Assembly: GCF_900457465.1 (NCBI RefSeq)
Contig: NZ_UAUU01000009.1
Span: 620,001-684,000 of the forward strand
Origin: Sphingobacterium multivorum
GTDB lineage: Bacteria; Bacteroidota; Bacteroidia; Sphingobacteriales; Sphingobacteriaceae
DNA: 64,000 bases
Direction of reading: 5' to 3'
Part shown: piece by piece, positions 19,607-29,747 of the stretch
Numbering within the stretch: position 1 is the first letter of the stretch
Layout of the letters: each line of letters begins with the position of its first letter
Position numbers and translations under genes: made by a program
Notes under the pieces: generated by a model
Databases searched by the model: none
What the model saw: only the letters and a program-made list of their open reading frames with translations
Told to the model about the DNA's origin: nothing

Positions 19607-20500
19607 ATGAAACAAAACCAAGATGTCATCGCTGAAGGATTCAAAGGAGAAAAGGCGATTGTCCTTCCCTATGCCGTATGCAATTACCTGACAAGCAACA
19701 ACATCACATCAAAATTACACATCACACATATCGGCTATTATCCCAATGCTAAAAAACACTACCGTGATCGTCAAGAAGGATGTAAGGAATATATTCTGAT
19801 TTATTGCGAAGAAGGAAGCGGTTGGATAAAACAGGATAAAACAACGCACAACCTTAAAAGAAACGATATATACATTATCCCGAGAGATAGCGCTCATTGC
19901 TATGGCGCAAAATCAAATGACCCCTGGAGCATCTATTGGATTCATTTCGACGGCACAGATGCAGTTCTTTTTCAACATATCATGGGCGAAGTGATTCATA
20001 TAGATGACGCGGATTCAAACAAACATGCCAACCGCATCCAGCTCTTCGAGAGCATCTACAAAAACCTGGAAATGGGGTATAGTCCAGAAAATTTGGAGTA
20101 TACGAGTTTTTGCTTTCAATATTTTTTAGCGTCCATTCAATATCAGGCTCAGTTTAGAGAAGGTAACCGAATTCAAGTAGATAATATCATACAGGACATC
20201 ATTATATTTATGAAAGACAATCTGGAAAACAATATCAACTTGGATGATATTTCAGCACATTTCAACTATTCCAAGTCACATCTTATTAACTTGTTCAAGC
20301 AGAAAACATCTTACCCACCCATGGTGTATTACAATCAACTCCGTATGCAAAGGGCTTGCTCCTATCTGCAATTTACCCTACTTAAGATTAAAGAAATCGC
20401 ATTCAAACTCCATTTTTATGACCCCTTTCATTTTTCAAAAGCGTTTACACGGGAAATGAAAATGTCGCCACAGGAATATCGCAAAAAATATCAAAAATAA
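19607..20500 (+). CDS. AraC-family transcriptional regulator
   Basis: DNA-binding regulator with an N-terminal cupin-like ligand domain (about 30-140, containing ILIYCEEGSGWIKQ and DSAHCYGAKSND). The C-terminal AraC double helix-turn-helix (about 195-297) contains LDDISAHFNYSKSHLINLFK, then IKEIAFKLHFYDPFHFSKAF and SPQEYRKKY. The 297-residue length is normal. It diverges from the transporter/DUF5107/GH2 unit and is the obvious candidate regulator, probably responding to a sugar. Confidence 0.92.
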   Translation: MKQNQDVIAEGFKGEKAIVLPYAVCNYLTSNNITSKLHITHIGYYPNAKKHYRDRQEGCKEYILIYCEEGSGWIKQDKTTHNLKRNDIYIIPRDSAHCYGAKSNDPWSIYWIHFDGTDAVLFQHIMGEVIHIDDADSNKHANRIQLFESIYKNLEMGYSPENLEYTSFCFQYFLASIQYQAQFREGNRIQVDNIIQDIIIFMKDNLENNINLDDISAHFNYSKSHLINLFKQKTSYPPMVYYNQLRMQRACSYLQFTLLKIKEIAFKLHFYDPFHFSKAFTREMKMSPQEYRKKYQK

Positions 20501-20664
20501 TGTCGGTTAAAGCTTTCTGATTCAGATTCATGAGCCATCTTAACCAATGCCGCAAAACGATTGGCGCTCAATCCGAACCTCCTTTCTTGGTCTTATTTTA
20601 CCTCTTCATCGATACTCAAACCTGACAATACACGGCGTATGGCGTTTCACGAATTACAGCGGCA

Positions 20665-21444
20665 TTATTCAAAATTGGGTGTCCTTTTCGCTAAAAATGC
20701 GGAAACACCTTCTTTGAAATCTTCTGTTCCGAACAGATGTCCGAAAGCATCCATTTCCACCTTACTCCCGTTTTGTTGTTTATCTTCAGCAGCGTTAATA
20801 GCAGTAATAGCATTTGCCACTGCAACGCGAGAGCGCGTAAATATCTTATGGAGTATTTCCTCCGCACGGGCAATTAGTTTATCCTGTGCGATCACCTCAT
20901 TGACCAATCCTAGTTCATAGGCTCGCTGCGCGTCAATCATATCACCCGTTAAAATCATTTGCATAGCCTGTCCTTTTCCGATCAACTTGGGTAAACGCTG
21001 CGTACCACCATAACCCGGAATCAGTCCCAAAGAAACCTCCGGCAGTCCCATTTTTGCATTGTCAGACGCTATACGAATATGGCAGGCTAAAGCCATCTCC
21101 AGCCCTCCGCCTAAAGCATACCCATTTATTGCAGCAATAACTGGCTTCGGAGAACCTTCAATAAGGTCCGAAAAAATAATATGTCCTCGTTCACTGAGCC
21201 ACCGTGCTTGAATTACAGATAAATCCATAAATTCCTTAATGTCTGCCCCTGCAGCGAATGCTTTAAGCCCAGCGCCTGTCAGGATAATACCTCTTACGTG
21301 GTCATCGGCATTGAAATGCATGAAGATATCTTGCAATTCGTCAAGGGTTTCCTGATTCAACGCATTCAGCTGGGGTTCGCGATTAATGATAACATAGCCG
21401 ATGCTATCTTTAATCACATAATTTAAATTTGAATATTGGACCAT
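20665..21444 (-). CDS. Enoyl-CoA hydratase/isomerase family protein (crotonase)
   Basis: A 259-residue crotonase-fold enzyme, probably hydrating 2-enoyl-CoA. Family features are present: the oxyanion-hole segment KAFAAGADIKEF (about residues 60-71), the second segment NGYALGGGLEMALACHIRIA (about 104-123) with the first catalytic Glu in GLEMA, and LPEVSLGLIPGYGGTQRLPK with the second Glu. Both glutamates fit a true hydratase. It starts five bases after the DUF5686 gene and so is co-transcribed with it, although no functional link is obvious. Confidence 0.9.
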   Translation of the reverse strand: MVQYSNLNYVIKDSIGYVIINREPQLNALNQETLDELQDIFMHFNADDHVRGIILTGAGLKAFAAGADIKEFMDLSVIQARWLSERGHIIFSDLIEGSPKPVIAAINGYALGGGLEMALACHIRIASDNAKMGLPEVSLGLIPGYGGTQRLPKLIGKGQAMQMILTGDMIDAQRAYELGLVNEVIAQDKLIARAEEILHKIFTRSRVAVANAITAINAAEDKQQNGSKVEMDAFGHLFGTEDFKEGVSAFLAKRTPNFE

Positions 21445-21449
21445 AATTG

Positions 21450-23990
21450 CTAAAAATTAAAATGTAAGGATGCTGTAAAGGTATCAGAAGGTATGCCTTC
21501 ACCACCACTATAGCTTAATCTCTTTTTATACTCTAATCTAATCAATTTAAAGATATTATCCACCCCCACTAGCCCTTCTACATACGGTTTGTTACGCACT
21601 GCTTTTGTTTGGATAATACCATTTTTGTCCGCTTCAAACTGAATATTTTCGGGCGTTACAAAGGGGTTGTTGGCATCGCTTAACTTTCCATAAAAAGCCT
21701 TAAATCCCGTCACTTCACGCCATTTTAACCGCCTGAACAACGGAATTCTATTGAAAAAGAAACCATTCCAGTTGTGGTAATAGGTCAGTTTCAAAAACTG
21801 GTCTGAAACAAATTCCGAGGTAGCCATCAAGTCAAAATTCACCAACGGTCCCTGCTTATCTCTATTGACATCAGGGAGTTCCAGTAAGGTATAAGGCAGA
21901 TGTTTCCCCCAAATTCTTCCTCCTGAAAACTCAAAATCCGCCTGCCCCGCTGGGGATAAAAATAGTCGTTTGAAAATGCTAAAGCGTAATGCATCATAAC
22001 TATAGTCTGCGCCCCAAAATCCTTTCAGTCCTTTATTATATTGCAGGGTAAAAATGGGATATTTGTTTTCTACGGTTCCTCTGTCGAGATTATGATAAGT
22101 AAATTCTTCATTCGGAGCCCAACGTAAAATCAGCTGTAGGTCATTTGTATTGACTTGTCGGACAGTATCAGGTAAAGGTAGGCTATTAATATAAAACAAG
22201 TCAGCGCGCGGTTGTCTGCGGGTATGCGTAAACGCCGTTCCTACGCTAACATGGTTCCCAAATTCGATCAGATGATCGATACGATAGATATCATTAAATT
22301 GCCATTTATTAGGCCTGTTTTTCCCAAAAGAACGGAAGAAACCATCCCCTTTTAAAAAACCCAAACCTCGCCCCGGTTCCATGACGTCATGCTGTACTGT
22401 AAAGCGTAAATAATTTGCCGGAAACTGAACAATACGTTCTCCATTTAAAGTAAATGCCGTACTCAGGTAGTACTTTAGCTCTTTGTCCTTATCGCCATAG
22501 GCTGTGTATCCTTCAATGTAGGCTTTTTCCGAAAATAAACGCGTCGTCCGACCACTCAGGCGCACACGATTCCCCTCGTAATTATTGCGGCTATAAAGAT
22601 ATTCCAGTGGACCAAATTCAACTTTCCCGGCATTATAATATCCCTTTGCTAACAAATAACCCAATGCGACCAACTGATTAAAAGAACGCATATTCTGTAC
22701 CGAATCAACCTTTTGATAGGCTCCTAATTCAGCATGGCTTAACGGAGTTGGTCTAACCCCTACAATGGGTACCTTCGGTGCGGACGGGAGGAGATACCTC
22801 TTTTCAACTGGTACACCAGCAAAATTCTCATTCGAAATAGAATCTGTGCGATGTCCCAAGTATTGGGTTTCCCTACGTCCATACAATACATCTGACTTGC
22901 TCCCACCAAATAACATTTTTAGATCTGCACGAACAGGGAGCATGCTACCATTTTTAAATTCACTATAGCTGAGATCTATTTGCACGTCATTGATCCAATT
23001 GATATTTGCAGAACGTCCGATATTCAAAGTTGCGCTATGAACAGCATACCTTGTATCATCTGAGATCAGAAGATCACCGTAGAAGAGCAGATCAATAGCC
23101 GATTTACCTTCAAAATGGAGCTCAATATAATCCTTGCCTTCGATCTTGACCGTATCTTGAATTTTGTACCTATAAAACGCTGTAGCACCTGCAGCAATTG
23201 GGCTCAAGACTCCTTTGTTTGTGATCTGAATTGTATTATCATAGAGATCAACATCACGGAGTATCGTTTGAAACCGCGTCTGCCAATTGTCATTGTTAAA
23301 AAAGCGTGGATTTAATTCGGTCTGGTTGTGGCTGATGACAATCTTCTTACTACGATCTGGATTATGGGATGAATAGACATTTGCATAGTTTTCTTCCAAA
23401 TAAAAGGGTGCAATGGTTTGCCCCCGAAAAGCGGTAGAATCTATATTTTCAAAGAGGAATCGGAATGGTTTCGGAAATTTCTTCGCTTTATCTTCAGGAT
23501 TGACAAAACCAAACTGTGTCTTTTCATACTCATCAAAACGAATTTCAGGTATGCGGGTGTAATGATTTTGTGGTCGATGTGCAATAACCTGTTCAATCAG
23601 TGCTATAGCAGGATCTTTGGTTTTTTTGTTTTTTCGATTAACCACGACCTCCTCTAATGTGTTATTTGAGGCAATTAAGTGCACGGTCAGCATTGAATCC
23701 TGTAAACGACGAACATCCACCGTACGCCGCTCATACCCCACCGCTCCAAAGACAAGCTGTCTGTATTTCTTGATATCCAGAATCTTAAAAAACCCAAGGG
23801 TATCGCTGCTACCACCGCTATCTCCATCAAGCCAGTTAATTGAAACCCTTGAAATACCCTTGCCTGTTTTTGCATCAATGACCTTTCCACGAATAAAGTC
23901 CTGTGCAATTACTTTTCCACCCATACAGAAGAATAGTAACACACTTAAAACACGAATCGAAAAAGATTTAACACACACTTTAAACGCCAT
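21450..23990 (-). CDS. DUF5686 family outer-membrane protein with carboxypeptidase-like regulatory domain
   Basis: The 846-residue product begins at the ATG MAFKVCVKSF; an in-frame TTG lies two codons upstream. It has a signal peptide (about 1-30) and a carboxypeptidase-regulatory-like beta-sandwich (about 33-115, IRGKVIDAKTGKGISRVSIN). A long region of alternating strands of the DUF5686 type ends TFTASLHFNF, the aromatic C-terminus expected of a barrel protein. No plug or TonB box is evident, so transport is not claimed. Its role is unknown; location in the outer membrane is inferred. Confidence 0.8.
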   Translation of the reverse strand: MAFKVCVKSFSIRVLSVLLFFCMGGKVIAQDFIRGKVIDAKTGKGISRVSINWLDGDSGGSSDTLGFFKILDIKKYRQLVFGAVGYERRTVDVRRLQDSMLTVHLIASNNTLEEVVVNRKNKKTKDPAIALIEQVIAHRPQNHYTRIPEIRFDEYEKTQFGFVNPEDKAKKFPKPFRFLFENIDSTAFRGQTIAPFYLEENYANVYSSHNPDRSKKIVISHNQTELNPRFFNNDNWQTRFQTILRDVDLYDNTIQITNKGVLSPIAAGATAFYRYKIQDTVKIEGKDYIELHFEGKSAIDLLFYGDLLISDDTRYAVHSATLNIGRSANINWINDVQIDLSYSEFKNGSMLPVRADLKMLFGGSKSDVLYGRRETQYLGHRTDSISNENFAGVPVEKRYLLPSAPKVPIVGVRPTPLSHAELGAYQKVDSVQNMRSFNQLVALGYLLAKGYYNAGKVEFGPLEYLYSRNNYEGNRVRLSGRTTRLFSEKAYIEGYTAYGDKDKELKYYLSTAFTLNGERIVQFPANYLRFTVQHDVMEPGRGLGFLKGDGFFRSFGKNRPNKWQFNDIYRIDHLIEFGNHVSVGTAFTHTRRQPRADLFYINSLPLPDTVRQVNTNDLQLILRWAPNEEFTYHNLDRGTVENKYPIFTLQYNKGLKGFWGADYSYDALRFSIFKRLFLSPAGQADFEFSGGRIWGKHLPYTLLELPDVNRDKQGPLVNFDLMATSEFVSDQFLKLTYYHNWNGFFFNRIPLFRRLKWREVTGFKAFYGKLSDANNPFVTPENIQFEADKNGIIQTKAVRNKPYVEGLVGVDNIFKLIRLEYKKRLSYSGGEGIPSDTFTASLHFNF

Positions 23991-24063
23991 CTGCAATTTG
24001 ATAGGATTTCTTTTTTACAATATACAATTTGTATGCAAGAGTTATACCAATAAAAATAAAAAA

Positions 24064-24085
24064 AGCACAGCGAAATCGCCATGCT
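24064..24085 (-). terminator. Terminator of the nuo operon
   Basis: On the minus strand AGCA-TG-GCG, loop ATTT, CGC-TG-TGCT is followed by a run of seven T. It lies about 30 bases after the nuoN stop and ends the complex I transcript. Confidence 0.75.
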
Positions 24086-24116
24086 CTAATAAACAACAAG
24101 CATTTTAACAGAAACT

Positions 24117-25493
24117 TTATATTAATTTTAAAAGGCAGTCTGGATATACCCCAATTAAGATTGTAAGCGCTACGGCAAGGAATAACACAAATGAATAATT
24201 CCACTGTACATTGACACAGGATTCGTCACTGTCTCTAAAGTACATCGCAACAACAACCTTCAAGTAGTAATACACTGCAATTCCTGCATTGATTACAGCC
24301 AATACAAGCAAAACAATATGATAATTTTCCATAACAGAAGAAAACATCATAAACTTACCGATAAATCCAGCTGTCAGTGGTATACCCGCAAGAGAAAGCA
24401 TTGCTATCGTGATGGCAAATGCTAGCAAAGGATTTCGTTTGCCCAGGCCATTGAAAGCTTCAAAATGTTCAGAGCCGGTCGTTTTCTTGACTAGGATCAA
24501 TCCTGTAAAAGCAACAATGGTGGCTAGAGAGTAGGCAAGGCCATAAGCAAAGATACTATTAGCCGAGGTAGCCCCAACTGCTACAATCGCAAATAACATA
24601 TACCCGGCATGCGATACGCTCGAATAAGCAAGCATACGTTTGAAGGAAGACTGCATTAATGCAGAAATATTTCCAACAAATAAGGTGAGAATGGCGATCA
24701 CTAAGAAAACCGGCGTCCAAAAATCTTGTAAAGGCAATAGACTATAACTGAATAAACGTAACAATCCAGCAAAAGAAGCAACTTTAACCACGGTGCTCAT
24801 ATAACTCGTAATCAATATCGGAGCCCCATCATAAACATCTGGTGTCCAAAAATGAAAGGGAACAGCGCCCACTTTGAACGTCAGTCCTACAATGAGAAGC
24901 AATATACCCCCATAAAACAACGGTGAAATTGCCTGCGGGTTATTGACAACATAGTCTTTGATTTCACTTAAATCAAATGATCCTGTGGCACCGTACAAAA
25001 GGGCAATACCAAACAATAGAAAGCCCGTAGAGAAAGCCCCCATCAAAAAGTACTTTAATGCAGCTTCATTTGATGCTTTGTCTCTTTTACGTATCCCGAC
25101 CAAAATATAAAGCGCTACAGACATAATTTCAATACCTAAAAAAAGCATTGAAAAATTATGATAACTATTCACAAGAACAGCACCTGTGAGGGAGAAAATC
25201 AATAACGAGTAATACTCCGCAATTTGTCCCTCCTCATCAAAATATCCCTTTGAGATTACAAAGATACACAAGGTAACCGCGATACATAAGACCGAGAAAG
25301 CAATAGCGTAATGATCAAAATGAACCATCCCACTAAAGAGAGGTCCGCTGGTAGAAGTCCAGTCATTCCATAAGAAACCAATAGCGACCAAGAAGCCAAG
25401 AATAGAAACAGGCAGCAGCATAGATTTCATCTTGAATAAGCCAAGGTAAAGGACGACTAATGCTAATATCGAAAGTGTAATTATTGCACCCAT
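24117..25493 (-). CDS. nuoN: NADH-quinone oxidoreductase subunit N
   Basis: Membrane antiporter-like subunit of complex I. The 458-residue hydrophobic protein has about 14 helices, the proton-channel stretch FKVGAVPFHFWTPDVYDGAP with its lysine and histidine, and SSFKRMLAYSSVSHAGYML. It is the last gene of the operon, 17 bases after nuoM and before the terminator. Confidence 0.95.
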   Translation of the reverse strand: MGAIITLSILALVVLYLGLFKMKSMLLPVSILGFLVAIGFLWNDWTSTSGPLFSGMVHFDHYAIAFSVLCIAVTLCIFVISKGYFDEEGQIAEYYSLLIFSLTGAVLVNSYHNFSMLFLGIEIMSVALYILVGIRKRDKASNEAALKYFLMGAFSTGFLLFGIALLYGATGSFDLSEIKDYVVNNPQAISPLFYGGILLLIVGLTFKVGAVPFHFWTPDVYDGAPILITSYMSTVVKVASFAGLLRLFSYSLLPLQDFWTPVFLVIAILTLFVGNISALMQSSFKRMLAYSSVSHAGYMLFAIVAVGATSANSIFAYGLAYSLATIVAFTGLILVKKTTGSEHFEAFNGLGKRNPLLAFAITIAMLSLAGIPLTAGFIGKFMMFSSVMENYHIVLLVLAVINAGIAVYYYLKVVVAMYFRDSDESCVNVQWNYSFVLFLAVALTILIGVYPDCLLKLI

Positions 25494-25510
25494 ACAATTA
25501 AATATATCTA

Positions 25511-26953
25511 TTATCTGCCTAAAAATGTACTTAAAACTTCCACAGAACCTGCAGAAAGGTTCAATAGGAAATTAGGGAATATACCAATATAAAGGATCAA
25601 GACAGAGACCACCGTCAATACAATAAGTTCCGTTCCTTTTACATCTTCAAATTGTATAGTTCTTTCGGTCGTTTCTCCCAGCATCGTTCCTTGATAAAGC
25701 CTAAGGATATAAACTGCACCCAGAATTAAGGTTAAACCCGCAAAAACAGCAAACCAAAATCCATATTGAAAAACGCCTTTCAATAATAAAAACTCACCAA
25801 TAAATCCATTCGTTAATGGTAACCCCACTGCTCCCATACAAATAATCATAAAGAAGATGGCCAACCGAGGCGCCTTGCTTGCTATTCCACCAAGCTCAGT
25901 AAGACGACGTGTCTGTGTGCGCTGCTGTATAATATCCAACACATAAAAAAGTCCTATCACAGAAATACCGTGATTTAACATTTGAATAGTTGCTCCACTC
26001 AGGCCATTCGTATTCCATGTGAAGACACCAGCACTAATTAAGCCAACGTGAGCTATTGATGAATAGGCGATCAATCGCTTCACATCATCTTGTTTAATTG
26101 CAATAATGGAAGCATAGACGATCCCAATAACGCATAAGATCATTGCAAAATGTCCGTACAGCGCAACACCGGCTGGTGCGATGGGCAATAGCCAACGCAT
26201 TAAACCATAAACCCCCATTTTGAGCATGATACCCGCCAATAACATCGTGCCTGCTGCAGGTGCGTTTGTATACGTATTGGGTTGCCAAGTATGAAAAGGA
26301 AAAATTGGTATTTTGATGGCGAAAGCAACAAAAAAAGCCCAAAATAACCATCGCTGTGTGTTTTCCCCCAAATCTAATACAATAAATGAAGTCCATTCAA
26401 AATCACGATTGGGCACTTGTTGATAGAGATAAAGAATACCGATCAACATCAAAAGGCTACCCAAGAAAGTATAAATAAAGAATTTCAAATTTACGCGGAT
26501 ACGATCTCCTTCACCCCAAAGTGCACAAATAAAATAAATCGGAATCAAGGCAATCTCCCAGCCCACATAAAAAGTAAAGGCATCCAAGGCCATAAATACG
26601 AGCAATAAGCCCGTTTGCATAAAAGCCATTAAAGCATAGAAGTTTCCTTTATAATCCTTCTTAAAGGTTGTGGCAATAATTAAAGGCATTAGCCCATTCG
26701 TCAATAAGATCAACGGCAAGCTAATTCCATCAACGCCGATATGAAAATGAATATGCAATGAAGAAATCCATAGCCAATTTTGTTCAAATTGCATTCCGGC
26801 ATTTGCGTCAAAAGTACAAAGGAAAGGAATAGTCAAAGCCAAAGACAGTAATGATAAAATCAAGGCAATAAACTTTGCAGCATTGGTCTTTAAGAACGTT
26901 AGAATCAATGCGCTTATTAACGGCAATAAAATAAGTAAAAACAAGTTATCCAT
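25511..26953 (-). CDS. nuoM: NADH-quinone oxidoreductase subunit M
   Basis: Membrane antiporter-like subunit of complex I, 480 residues. The family segments FAIKIPIFPFHTWQPNTYTN (channel lysine and discontinuous helix), DVKRLIAYSSIAHVG and GWEIALIPIYFICALWG with the conserved glutamate are all visible. It lies between nuoL and nuoN with gaps under 20 bases. Confidence 0.95.
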   Translation of the reverse strand: MDNLFLLILLPLISALILTFLKTNAAKFIALILSLLSLALTIPFLCTFDANAGMQFEQNWLWISSLHIHFHIGVDGISLPLILLTNGLMPLIIATTFKKDYKGNFYALMAFMQTGLLLVFMALDAFTFYVGWEIALIPIYFICALWGEGDRIRVNLKFFIYTFLGSLLMLIGILYLYQQVPNRDFEWTSFIVLDLGENTQRWLFWAFFVAFAIKIPIFPFHTWQPNTYTNAPAAGTMLLAGIMLKMGVYGLMRWLLPIAPAGVALYGHFAMILCVIGIVYASIIAIKQDDVKRLIAYSSIAHVGLISAGVFTWNTNGLSGATIQMLNHGISVIGLFYVLDIIQQRTQTRRLTELGGIASKAPRLAIFFMIICMGAVGLPLTNGFIGEFLLLKGVFQYGFWFAVFAGLTLILGAVYILRLYQGTMLGETTERTIQFEDVKGTELIVLTVVSVLILYIGIFPNFLLNLSAGSVEVLSTFLGR

Positions 26954-26967
26954 CGATTATACCAAAA

Positions 26968-28890
26968 TTAAAGACTCAACAATCCATAGATGAAAATGGC
27001 AATCACCCCAATTACCATCATCAATAAATAAAAACCAACATTACCATTCTGGAGCAAACGCAATACTTTTCCCGTATCAAATGTTGCTTTCCCGGCACCA
27101 TTAACAACGCCATCAATACCACGTTGATCCACAACATTCCCGAAGAAAGCTGAGAGCCAATTGATGGGACGTACAATGATACTATCATAAAGTTCATCCA
27201 CGTAAAACTTATTGTAAGATAAATTCGCCAAGAAACTTCTGGTACCTTCTGCCGCTTCAGGTAACTGTTGTCGTTTAACATACTTATTAAAGGCTAAAGC
27301 AACCATAATCAATACCCCAACAACAGAAACGGCCATTAATAAATATTCAGTACTGTGTTCCAAATGATGAGTTGCAGGTATTATCGCTTTTCCATCTGAG
27401 AACACTGGCGCCAGGAAATCCTCAAGCCAATGATTACCTCCCAAAACAGCTGGTAAGTTGATTACACCTCCAACCACAGAAAGTATAGCCAATACAATGA
27501 GTGGCATGGTCATACTCTTTGGAGATTCATGCAAATGATGTTTTTGCTCTTCCGTACCACGGAATGTCCCAAAAAAGGTCATAAACAGCATCCTAAACAT
27601 ATAGAATGCCGTCATTAATGCACCAATAAAACCTAAACCCCATAAGACCGGACTAGCGGCAAAAGCCCCCGCCAATATTTCATCTTTGGAGAAGAAGCCA
27701 GAAAATGGTGGAATTCCTGCAATCGCAATTGTCCCCATCAACATCGTCAGATAAGTAATAGGCATTGCTTTCTTCAAGCCGCCCATTTTACGCATATCCT
27801 GTTCTTCACTCATACCATGTATGACAGATCCGGCACCGAGGAAAAGTAACGCCTTGAAAAAGGCATGGGTCAATACATGGAAAAACGCTCCCGTAAATGC
27901 TCCGACACCTAGGCCAAGAAACATATAGCCCAATTGTGAAACTGTGGAATAAGCCAATACTTTCTTAATATCATTTTGTGTCAATGCAATCGCAGCAGCT
28001 AACAGGGCTGTACAGATAGCTATGACAGAAATGAGCTGCAACGTAAACGGTGAAAGAATAAACAATACATTGGAACGTGCAATCATATAAATACCGGCTG
28101 TAACCATCGTTGCCGCATGGATCAGGGCCGACACGGGGGTCGGGCCAGCCATGGCATCCGGCAACCAGGTAAACAAAGGTATCTGCGCCGATTTACCTGT
28201 TGCAGCAATAAATAACAAAATGGTAATGCTAACGACTGTGATATCACCAACAGCAAAATTCTTGGCCGCTGGAAATACAGTCGAAAATTCTAAGGACCCA
28301 AAAGTTCCTAGTATTAAAAATACCGCAAGCAGAAAGCCCAAATCACCTATTCTATTCATCACAAATGCTTTTTTTGCCGCATTCGCATACGAACTATTCT
28401 TATACCAAAAGCCAATCAATAAATAGGAACATAGTCCTACACCCTCCCAGCCGATGAACATGACCAGGTAATTGGATCCCAATACCAATAGCAACATAAA
28501 AAAGATAAAGAGATTCAAATAGGCGAAGAACTTACCAAATCCATGATCATGATGCATATAACCAATGGAATAGACATGGATAAGGAAACCAATTCCGGTA
28601 ACGATTAAGAGCATGATCGCACTTAACGGATCTACCAAAAAGGACAGACCTATCTTGAGATTGCCCACTGCAATCCAATCAAATACATGTTGTTCAATGA
28701 TGCCTGCTTGTCCAGCTTGTCTCGCTTGGTAGACTTCGGAGAACAGAAGGCAGCTACATACAAAAGAAATAAGCACAACAGCGCTGCCAACAGCGCCTAT
28801 CATACCTTTGGAAAAGGTATTCCTACCCAATCCATTCACTATAAACCCGATTAAGGGCAAAAGGGGAATCAACCAAACTAATTCACTCAT
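26968..28890 (-). CDS. nuoL: NADH-quinone oxidoreductase subunit L
   Basis: Largest antiporter-like membrane subunit of complex I, 640 residues, with the long lateral helix at its C-terminus. Recognisable parts are GWEGVGLCSYLLIGFWY, the channel segment SAQIPLFTWLPDAMAGPTPV followed by SALIHAATMVTAG, and NDIKKVLAYSTVSQLGYMF. Length and residues are normal. Confidence 0.95.
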   Translation of the reverse strand: MSELVWLIPLLPLIGFIVNGLGRNTFSKGMIGAVGSAVVLISFVCSCLLFSEVYQARQAGQAGIIEQHVFDWIAVGNLKIGLSFLVDPLSAIMLLIVTGIGFLIHVYSIGYMHHDHGFGKFFAYLNLFIFFMLLLVLGSNYLVMFIGWEGVGLCSYLLIGFWYKNSSYANAAKKAFVMNRIGDLGFLLAVFLILGTFGSLEFSTVFPAAKNFAVGDITVVSITILLFIAATGKSAQIPLFTWLPDAMAGPTPVSALIHAATMVTAGIYMIARSNVLFILSPFTLQLISVIAICTALLAAAIALTQNDIKKVLAYSTVSQLGYMFLGLGVGAFTGAFFHVLTHAFFKALLFLGAGSVIHGMSEEQDMRKMGGLKKAMPITYLTMLMGTIAIAGIPPFSGFFSKDEILAGAFAASPVLWGLGFIGALMTAFYMFRMLFMTFFGTFRGTEEQKHHLHESPKSMTMPLIVLAILSVVGGVINLPAVLGGNHWLEDFLAPVFSDGKAIIPATHHLEHSTEYLLMAVSVVGVLIMVALAFNKYVKRQQLPEAAEGTRSFLANLSYNKFYVDELYDSIIVRPINWLSAFFGNVVDQRGIDGVVNGAGKATFDTGKVLRLLQNGNVGFYLLMMVIGVIAIFIYGLLSL

Positions 28891-28909
28891 CGTATTTATT
28901 TCTTAAGTT

Positions 28910-29239
28910 CTACCAACGAAGTTTATTTAAGGAATCGATATCCACAGACTTCGTATTCCGATATACCATAATAATAATCGCCAAGCCAACGGCAACTTCT
29001 GCCGCCGCCAATGCCATGATAAAGAAGACAAAGACCTGTCCTGACGAATCGCCATGCTGCACTGAAAAAGCAGCTAAAAGAAGATTCACCGCATTCAGCA
29101 TCAACTCAATAGACATCATAATAATAATGACGTTACGGCGAATAAGAACACCGATAACACCAATAACGAAAATAATCGCACAAAAAATCAGATAATGATT
29201 TATTGGCACCCCCTGCAACTGTTGAACAACTGTTTCCAT
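28910..29239 (-). CDS. nuoK: NADH-quinone oxidoreductase subunit K
   Basis: Small three-helix membrane subunit (109 residues) carrying the buried glutamates of the proton path: SIELMLNAVNLLLAAF and the ALAAAEVAVGLAIIIMVYR stretch. Its ATG overlaps the stop codon of nuoJ by one base, suggesting coupled translation. Confidence 0.95.
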   Translation of the reverse strand: METVVQQLQGVPINHYLIFCAIIFVIGVIGVLIRRNVIIIMMSIELMLNAVNLLLAAFSVQHGDSSGQVFVFFIMALAAAEVAVGLAIIIMVYRNTKSVDIDSLNKLRW

Positions 29240-29736
29240 TAGATTTGTTTAGGTTCTTTCTTAGCTAATAATATTGCTCCAATCATTGCCGTCAATAACA
29301 ATAATGATGATAATTCGAAAGGAAGCAAAAATTCGTTAAACAACACCTTACCCAGATTCTTAACCAACCCGATTTCTGGATTAACAACAGTCAAGGGATT
29401 AGAAATATCAAATACGCGGTATACACCGAAGAAAGTCACCAATAGGCAACAACCGGCGATAACACCCATAAACTTAACCAAGTTGGATTTCATGGGTTCG
29501 GTATCCTTATTCAGGTTGAGCAGCATCAATACAAATAAAAACAAAACCATGATGGCTCCCATATATACGATGAAATTCACCACTGCCAAAAACTGTGCAT
29601 TCAAAAGAATATAATGTATTGTAAACGTAAAAAACGTAATGACCAAATACAGTACACTGTGTACAGGATTTTTTGTAAAAATGGTCAGCAGCGCAAAGAA
29701 AATAGACAAGAAGGCTACAAAATAAAATACTGTCAT
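29239..29736 (-). CDS. nuoJ: NADH-quinone oxidoreductase subunit J
   Basis: Membrane subunit of complex I, 165 residues, five helices. The family stretch NPVHSVLYLVITFFT and VNFIVYMGAIMVLFLFVLML (pi-bulge helix with the conserved tyrosine) are present. One-base overlap with nuoK and 11 bases after nuoI. Confidence 0.94.
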   Translation of the reverse strand: MTVFYFVAFLSIFFALLTIFTKNPVHSVLYLVITFFTFTIHYILLNAQFLAVVNFIVYMGAIMVLFLFVLMLLNLNKDTEPMKSNLVKFMGVIAGCCLLVTFFGVYRVFDISNPLTVVNPEIGLVKNLGKVLFNEFLLPFELSSLLLLTAMIGAILLAKKEPKQI

Positions 29737-29747
29737 AATTTCCTGGT

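Noticed and set aside
20491..20647. A minus-strand frame between the AraC gene and the enoyl-CoA hydratase gene that reads like protein (containing LSGLSIDEEVK and LSANRFAALVKMAHESES) with one internal TAA
   Set aside because: It overlaps the end of the AraC gene, is only about 50 codons, is broken by a stop, and matches no family I recognise. It could be a gene remnant but cannot be supported from the sequence.
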